From Ricordea florida (lineage: Eukaryota; Cnidaria; Anthozoa; Corallimorpharia; Ricordeidae), in assembly GCA_949710005.1 (NCBI GenBank), contig OX453280.1, positions 12,691,605 through 12,755,604 on the forward strand: a stretch of DNA of 64,000 bases, given 5' to 3'. This document shows, one piece after another, positions 50,301-59,300 of the stretch. A model generated the notes under the pieces. It was not told the origin of the DNA and did not search any database. It was given only the letters and a program-made list of their open reading frames with translations. The translations under genes and the position numbers were made by a program. Positions within the stretch are counted from its first letter, which is position 1. Every line of letters begins with the position of its first letter.

Positions 50301-53300
50301 TGTAAGGGCGTTGCTTTCATTGATCTAAAAAAAAGTACAGCCTGGAATGATCACCAGCTTGGACAGCAGTTATTTTAGAATGATTTCAAATGACTGTAGT
50401 AGGGCCCGGACCAAAGCAACAATTGCAACAATTATTGTTGCGGTCTGGGCTATTGTGATTATTGTATTGTTATCTATTTTTATTATCGATTGTCATTACC
50501 TTGCTCTGACCAATCACAAGATATGTGCACAGACCAGTCAACCAATTAGAGCTCAAGTCAAATACATGTTGTCGCAGCAAGCACGACAAAAACATGTGCT
50601 AGTATACATGTACATCATGCATGCTGCAATTCGGTTCATTTGGCTGAAAAAGTGGCGCAGACTTCTTTAGGCAATCAACTACCGTTATAGCAATGCAGAA
50701 CCAATGCGCTTGCGAAATTAGTTTCGACGATCCATTGAAAACCGTTCACACACTTGTAAAAGAAATCTTATATAAAGCAAACATGACAAAAAAAAATTTT
50801 GAGCATATACCCTTACCAAAACACAACTATGGGAATGATATGGCAAAGCTTGGGCCATACATGGCCCATATGTGGGAATGGTATGGGAAGGCTTGGTGAT
50901 GGTATGGAACTGATGTGGGACCTAATTTTGGCAAAATGTAACCTATGGAAAATATATGGAATGAAAAGGTGATGCCACTCATTATATGGGAGAGCTATGG
51001 CAACACAATGTCCATATATATTCCATAGCACTGACACACATGCTTGCTGCACAACTTGTGTGGAAATGATATGGGGCACCCAATTGTTCAATGTTCCATA
51101 GATTATCCATACCAGGTGGTATTCACTTTCTTAAGTTCCATAGAATTTCCATATGATAACTTCAATTGGAAATATCTCCCATAGAGTTTCCATATGATAA
51201 CTTCATTTGGAAATATCTCCCATAGAATTTCCACATGATAACTTCATTTGGAAATATCTCCCATAGAGTTTCCATATGATGGCTTTACAGAATCTCTGTG
51301 AAGCCGAAGCATAACTGAAAAAGTTTGGTATGCAAATTCTTTGCAGAGTCCATGTTATGGAAATCTGCAAACAGTACCTTTCAAATGATCCATCTAAGTT
51401 TGATGTGACAATTGTGAATTAATGATTTAATTAGGGAGTCCTGAGTTTCAAATAGAACAATTTTTTAAAAATAGCATTTTTATTACAATACCATGCCTCT
51501 TAGTGTCTATAGTAATAATTACAAGTACTTGTCAAATAGGATTCTTTTGGATTATTTTACAGTCAATTTGGCTAATCATTTCCATACTCAGCAGACTATT
51601 GAATTACGGACGTTTTGCAGTTGTTGGGCCGAGGACAGTGTGCTTCAATTACTGAAAGCAGATCGTTAAATGCTTCACGTGTAAGCTTGTGCTTCATAAC
51701 GAATGTCAACAACATAACAACACTCATGCTGCTCGTGAGTGGAGCGCCTGAATAAAGGGTATCATCAGTTTCTGACTCACAGTTTTCAGGTGGCAATTCA
51801 AGGTCCTCGTGGTCTTCGTACTCGCTTGCAGAATCTAAGCTAGCATCGTCGTCTTCCCTGAGAAAACGCGTGTACGAAGTGCCAGGAGTCGACAGTTCTT
51901 CATCACTGGCGTCCCCATCCAGTCCCAAATCTCTTGTTTTCGAGATCCCTGGCAATTGTTCATCGCTTGACAGTGTTGCTTCAGAACTATGAACATCCCA
52001 TTGAAGAGTGGATTCTTCAAAACTGAAGCTCGTCTCTTCACAACTGTCGATCTCTGGATCTGTGTTGTTACAACTCTGAGATACAGATAAACAATTGAAG
52101 CTCAACTCTTCACAGCTGTCGATCTCTGGATCTTCGTTGTTACGACTTTGAGATACATATGAACAAGAATCACCTTTTCGGCGGTTAAGCCTTCGACTTT
52201 TACTTCGTGCTGCTTCAAATTTGTACGGATTATAATGACGCAGATATTTTTTGTACCTTCCTCTTCGATACCGTCCATGTTCGTCCATGTCGTCCGCCAT
52301 GTTGAGTGTAAATGACGTAAACTTGAATAAGTCATGTGGACATGTCATGTGACATTGTGCAGCCAATAACGTGACAGTAGAAAAGAGCGTCGTTTCTTCG
52401 CGCGGGTTTTGATTTTGGTCAAAGGTGACGCATTCGAGCGTGCACATTGGGCATTTAATCTGACATTGTAGCTTTCTTTCGGTTGAAAAACTCGTGTCGC
52501 GTGTTGTTTACTGTTTAACAGTACTCAAGACAATAAGAAATGACAGGAAGGAATTCAAGAAAAAGGACAACCCCAGCTCGCTTAAGAGAAGGTAAGTTCG
52601 AAGTGGGAAAGTTTTCATAACGCGATGGACACGATCGCAAATCGATACTAGCTAAAGAATGTTAGACATTATATTCCATTGCTGTTAAAAATGCTTCTCC
52701 TACAATCATTGATAACTATACGAACAATGCTTCTGTATGAAGTTAATTTAGAGCTACACTGATTCAGGGAATTGTCGTTTCTTCGAGTAAAAGTTGTCCA
52801 ACAACCATGCACCCATAGAAATCACTAAGCCGTCCATTGTATGACAACAATTAGTTAATATAGCTTTCCTACAGTAAAAGAAGTGAAGGAACAATATGAA
52901 TTTACCTAAAACTATAAAGATAATTCCTACTTTAGTCTGTGAAGGTCGTTAATTTAAGTGTACTCTTTGAACAAACAACTGGAATAGAACGATCGGCAGA
53001 AGACGCTTACACCATGATCACGTGACTGAATGGCGGGAAACCAATAAATTTTTAAAAGCTCTTGAGTTTTATGGAAGAAAAAACTGAGTAAAACGTTAAA
53101 TTTTGTTTTAGCTGTAATTTCACATTGCTACTCTTGGCTCAATGAATTGCTTACCAAGAAATAAAGCTTGAAAATGTAAAAAAAATTAATTTCACAGAGT
53201 TGTGGTACCTTGTGATGTACGAGGATGATGCCAATCTGAGGGTTTTAGGGCAACACGAGGTTCGACACATCTGTCCCGATGATGAAGATGACATCCAAGT

Positions 53301-56300
53301 TGAGGACATTGTAGATGCCATTTGGCTTCCCAATGGCCAGTACTATGATGCAAAAGTGCTTCAGATAGGAAGTAAGTTCTTTTTTTTGCTGCAGTTATAG
53401 CTATATGTAGCGAACCATTAATCAAAAACTCTGTGTAGAATGAATTTCTAGGAATCTTCTTCCAGGAAGATTAATCTTGTACCAGTGTAAAATTTTCACA
53501 ACATTCAATGAAATTAGATTCGACAAAAAGAATTCCATTAAATACAAAATCAAGCAGTGTATTGCACTATTCAAGTTTATAAAATTTGCTGGATGGAATT
53601 GATTAATTTGTTCATGGTAATTGCTTCAGGCCTTTGGCTGTTCAACTGAAGATTGAACTGTATATCTAGCCATAAACCTAACTGTGATACCCGCAGTGTA
53701 AATCAGAATACAATACATAAGATTTCATAGAATTTCAATTGAAGTAGGTCTCTTTATTGGTTCACAAGAGCTTGATTGTTCTGACGGATGATCCAGGTGT
53801 GCAAAGAGGGTGACCTGCATATGCAGATAATACTCTCTGATATCGTTATTCTTTTTTGGTTTTGCATGCAAATAAACATAACAACAGACAGAGCTAGGTA
53901 ACTCTCTTCCATTTCCTGAAGGCAGATGTAAACAGGCCTTTAGTGTAACCAGCCAAGTGCAAAGGTCGTTTTGCATTAAATGTTAATTGATAAAATTATT
54001 ATTTTCATAGTAGAAGCACATGAGGTTTACAACTTCTCTCGTTAATACCTTTTTATTCTGTAGCTGACAAGAATGAGCTCATGAAAGAGAGAATGCGGTT
54101 GGACAAAGGTAAAAAGAATGCAGATAAGGAAGGTCCAAAAGGCCAGCAGAAACGAAAGAATCAGATGGATGGTGCAGGGCAGAAGAAAAAGAAAAAGTCA
54201 GACAACCAAGCTCAGAATGATAAAGAGATGGACCAAAAGGCAAAAGAAAGAGAAGGAAAGAAAAAGAAAAGAGAAGAGGAACAAAAAAGGCAAAACTTCC
54301 TTCAAGAAGCAAGAAAAGCACAAGCAGCACAAAGGTGGTCATCCACTTGCTCAAATTCTGATGTTACAATTGTAACGCCTCAAAGTGTCAACTTTACACC
54401 AGTGCCACTTCATCGAGGTAATGGGTCTTCCACACCGCTGCCTTTATCATCTCCCCAAGATCTGCCTTTAACATGTACTTCAGCACCATCACATGCAGTT
54501 AAGCAAACAAACCAGCTGTCAGCTTATCCAATGACAACAGAACAAGACACAACACCCCCTCTACACTCAACACCAGCTCAAAGCACAGCACTCAATCAAC
54601 GTACAACACCTGCCCCACCGAAGACATCCACTCAACGCACAACACCTGCTCAATGCACAAATAAAACTCCAGCTGCAAGAAAGCAAGCAGCAACACCACG
54701 AACATCTCATCCAAGAAGAGGAATCCATTTCGAGAGTGCTGTTGGTGACAGCAGTGAGGACGAAGTTAGCGAGGAAGATGAAGATTGCAGTAGTGTGGCT
54801 GATGAAAGTGGCTCTAGTGGCAGTTGCTGCAAGGAGCAGAAAATTGAAAATGAAGCGTTGAGAAAGCGACTGGAAAAAGTCCACAGAAGGCTAAACATTG
54901 CATGTAAGTAAAGTTTCTGTTCTGAGATGCAAACTGTTGGATATAAGCAAATTTCTGAACCTATTGACAAGATGTGTGAGCATTTTAAATGCTATTTTAC
55001 TGGCAGCTTCTGCAATTTGTGTATCTGTTTCTTTTTTATCAATTTAATTATTTTATGTTGTCTTACAGTGAAGGCAAAGACGGTTGAGGAGGTAATAAAG
55101 AATAGGCCAGCAGCTGGTATCCTTGACAGGGCACTTGCTGAAGAGTACAGGGTAATTTTCAATGCTTTTGTGTATTGCATTTGGTCCAGATGCAGTGATT
55201 CTATGTTACAGTACATGATGCAACACCTATTAATAATGACCAGAAAGAAAGGTAGAAGTGAAATACCATAAAGTTCCGGTTATAAACCCTGGGATTATGC
55301 AACTTTGTAATGGGGTTTGGGGGTGGGCTTATAAGCTGAAGGGCTTATAACTGGGGGGGGGGGGGCTTATAAGTTGAATAAAAAAAAGTTTCGAAACCAG
55401 CCACGGGTCATTTAACCCTGTTCAGTGCTGTCATCCAGCAAAGGGGGGCTTACATCCGGGGGGGGGGGGCTTATAACCGGATGTATTTTTTTTCTTTCCA
55501 GTTAGGTGGGCCTATAACCAGGGGGGGGGGTGGGGGGCTATAACTGGAATTTTATGGTATCAGATTTTGTTAATATAAGATTGTGCAATTGCAAACACTT
55601 ATGTTGGATTGTTTTTATTTTCAGATGATAGAGGTAATGGAGGGAGCAGGGGTTTTCTGGTATTCTCACCAACGGGCATATTGTAATGCGTTCAAAACTT
55701 GGCAAGGCTACATCAATGCAGCAACTGACATGTTTTTTACAAAGGAGACTCTTGCTGTGTCCTGCACTATGGGAAATGACAAAAAAAGCAAAAATGGTGC
55801 TGGCCATCAGCCATTGAACCCTGTTATCGTCCAGGCCCTTATTGGTAAGTTTGTATCGTATTCTATACTATAAAATAAACAAGATACAGTACTGTGCATA
55901 TACTGATTGGTTGAAGTCATTTACCTTGAGTTTATAGAAAGAGAACATTTTCTTAGCATTGATTTTGTTTTCTATGGTTTCCTTTAGGGTATGGAAACAC
56001 TTACAGGAGTTATAGAGAACTCGATCAGATCTTTTGTTCTCCCTAACTTATGCAAAGTTCTTTCTACGTCCAGTTACTTGGGCCTCCCACTATTAGTTAG
56101 TTTTCAGGTGGATAACTCGTACTCCTTCCGCGACCCAAACATTATTTTTGGTGGCCTCCTCTCTCAAACATGCTAGGACACTGAGCCTGCGCACTGGGCC
56201 ACCCTGCCTAAATAAAGTTGACTTCACTTCACTTCACTTGTATAGATACCGCTGACCAGAAGTACCAGCTACTCTTTGTTATTAGCTTATTAAATTGCAT

Positions 56301-59300
56301 TTAACAGCATTAGAAATAAAATAATATTAATGAACTTCTTTTTCAGGTAAAGTCTCCTCTAAATTTGCAAAAGATGGGCCAACACCCAGCCAACTTGTTC
56401 AGAAACTAAATGTCAAGTGTGTAGAGGCACGAAGGCCACCAAGAAGTCGTACCACACCAGCTGTTCAACAATCAGAATGAAGTTATAAGGACAGTTTTTT
56501 TTATGTTCAAAGTTACATTATTTTGATTCCATTGTTTTGTTAACATACATTGACAGCTTTATTGAGATAAGGCTGGTTTTCACTAGCGACGCAAGCATGC
56601 ATAAGCGCAAGCAACACACGCAGACGCAGTAACGTGTTGTTCATTAGTGTTATTTGTTAGGACAAAGGGTGCTAACGAACAACACGTTACTGCATCTGCG
56701 TATGTTGCTTGCGCTTATGCTTGCGTCGCTAGTGAAAACAAGCCTATAAGGGCAGAATTTTCTCAGATATTTTATCTTGACCCTTATTTGCATAATTTAT
56801 TAATAAATATTTTCATTATTTATTATTATTTTCTGATACATTATTTTCTATATTATACCAGTTTTAAAAGTTTTTTTAAATTTTTCATCGTATTATATAA
56901 GAACAGATTTTATCTTCATCTCTTTTTCATTATACAATACCATTTTAAAATATTTCTTCATGCTATTAATTATACAGGGATTTCAATAATGATTTCTATA
57001 AACAGCTTTTGATGGTGGAATAGGCAGCTGTGATCAAAAAAGGGGGATGTCTTGCCCCTTTTCCCTAGTGGGGTCTGGTGTACACCCCAGCCCAGAAAAC
57101 TTGAAGTCTAGAAGCTTAGTAGTGCAATTTCCACCATTCTGTGCATCAAAGAGTACTGTTGAGGATTATGTTGAAAACAGAACATATATTTTATGAAAAA
57201 ACTACACACCTTTTTAGATGCAAATCTTAGAAATGAAATCTTAACAAATAGCAGTGAGAGGCCCTATATATTAGGCTGCTGTAGACTGCATTTTCACCAC
57301 TTTTATTGAAACCCTGTTATAATAGCAAATGTCTCAAAAAGGTTTCTTCTCAGTTGTCGAAATGTATGATACAGCTCATTTATCAAATTAAGAATTACAA
57401 GGCTATAACATGTAGTTTGATCAGAAGAGTATTAAAGACAGTTGTGATCCCAAGATATTTGAGTTGTTCAAGATTGTGTGGGTATGTGGTAAAACAAATA
57501 CCAGGCAATAAGTGGATTTGATTTTTTGGCTAGATGCACCCAGTTCTTCAACATATGTCATTACTATGGAATGTGCATCATGAGTATCCATATCATTCCC
57601 ATATCAGTCTGCCTGGATGATATGGGAATACTACGGAACTTTACAGAGTACATAGCATTCCCATACCAGAAACCAGGAGAGTGGATGATATGGGAATGGT
57701 ATGGACTTTACCAGCATAGCATTTCCATATCAGATAGTGGTTTGATCGGATGATGTGGGAATGGTATGGGGAGCTGCCAAAACCGTATCATTTCCATAGT
57801 TGAGGGTCGGCAATCATGTGGTATTGATATGGGGCTGACCCATACCATTTCCATACTATGTACTATGGGAAATGTATGGTGTGCTGCCAAATACGTAGCA
57901 ATCCCATAGTAAAAAGCTATATGAATTATATGCTGAATGAAAACTGTGACTTATATGGGTTTGATATGGAAAGTAATATCCCATACAAAATCCATATATA
58001 ACCCACACCAGGGCCATAGGTCATGCCATACCATTTCCATACTTGGGCCATATCTGGCCCACATCATTGACTTTGGTAAGGGTAAATTGAAGGCAATCCA
58101 CAACTCTCATTAATAAGCCTAACGTATTGTATTTACAGCACATACTGCAAAATACCAGACATTTTCCCTGTAATAATGGCACATGATTACAGAGAATGGG
58201 TGCATGGTCAGCATTGCTTGTAGTGCAAGATGATCTACTACTGATGCATCACTTTGCCCAAGTCCACAAACTCAACTCTGTCTATAAACATATCTTAATG
58301 ACATGAATGTGTAATACTTTGCAACTACCATACTTGGATGCAAAAATTGATACAGGCAGCTGCATACATTTGATTGATCTATTTTAAAATACATACTGTA
58401 GATGCAAAAATTTCAAAATGCTGACTGGCTAAGAATATGTCAATTAATCCTGAACAAAAGTGCAGAAAGTTGAAATTGAATGTAAAATGGTGAAATTGAG
58501 TGTAGAAATTAAAAATCAAACTATTGCATGTATATCAGTACAAGCAATTAAATGCTTTTCAGTGCAATTTTGTGCAAATAAGCACTCGTAATTTTTCAGG
58601 TCCACTTGCCCTATTATTAAAGCCTCATGCAATTTTTTGAGTCTTTGAAAAATTCACTTGTGCTGCATTCATTCCAAATTTCACTCAAAACCATTTTATT
58701 ACCGTAAATGTACAAATACTAATTAATTGATTGTGAAAGACTGATGGTTTAGTTCTGTACATCATAATTTCAAGGAAATGTATTGAAAAACTATCGTAAA
58801 TGCATGTGCACCAAGGGCCAATATTACTTACCCTTGTCTGCCAAACATCACTAGAAAACATCTCCGTTTTGCCTGCACTCTTAGTTGAAGGACGAACTTT
58901 GCCAGCACCAAACTAAAAAAATAATTCAATCCAACAGTTTAATCAATTAACCAGAATACTAGAACTTTACACACAAAACAACAATGACAAAAATGTTGTT
59001 AAATTGACTAATCCTCTCTCTCCCAAAAGTGATTGATAAGCAAAATAAAAATAAGAGTTTGCCAACAAGAAATGCAGAACACTTATGCAAAACAATTTAC
59101 AATATACATCACAGACATAATATTCTAAATATCTCACCTTGAAGCCACTAAATGGAGGTAAATTCTGGAAACAAATAATTTCCATCTATTAATAATTATC
59201 ACAGAACTTAATTCTCCACATGTAGAAGAAGGAAATCTATACACAGCAAAGACACAGACAAAACAATGCATGTGTTTACCCTAAGATTTTGGTTTGCTTT

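Larger units (their letters stand above)
50810..58082. mobile_element. 7.3-kb DNA transposon carrying a BEN-domain gene and a Tnp2-like transposase N-terminus
   Basis: Left end CCCTTACCAAA (50810-50820) is repeated inverted at 58072-58082 as TTTGGTAAGGG, with TA on each outer side. Just inside, both ends carry TGGGCCATACATGGCCCA-type motifs and then several hundred bases of TATGGGAATGGTATGG-like subterminal repeats in opposite orientation (50825-51300 and 57535-58060). Between them lie two divergent genes (51596-52300 - strand, 52540-56480 + strand). The whole unit sits inside one MYCBPAP intron (50325-58831). The class is uncertain: the transposase piece suggests EnSpm/CACTA-like, but the ends lack CACTA and the target duplication is not clearly 3 bp. 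Confidence 0.65.
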
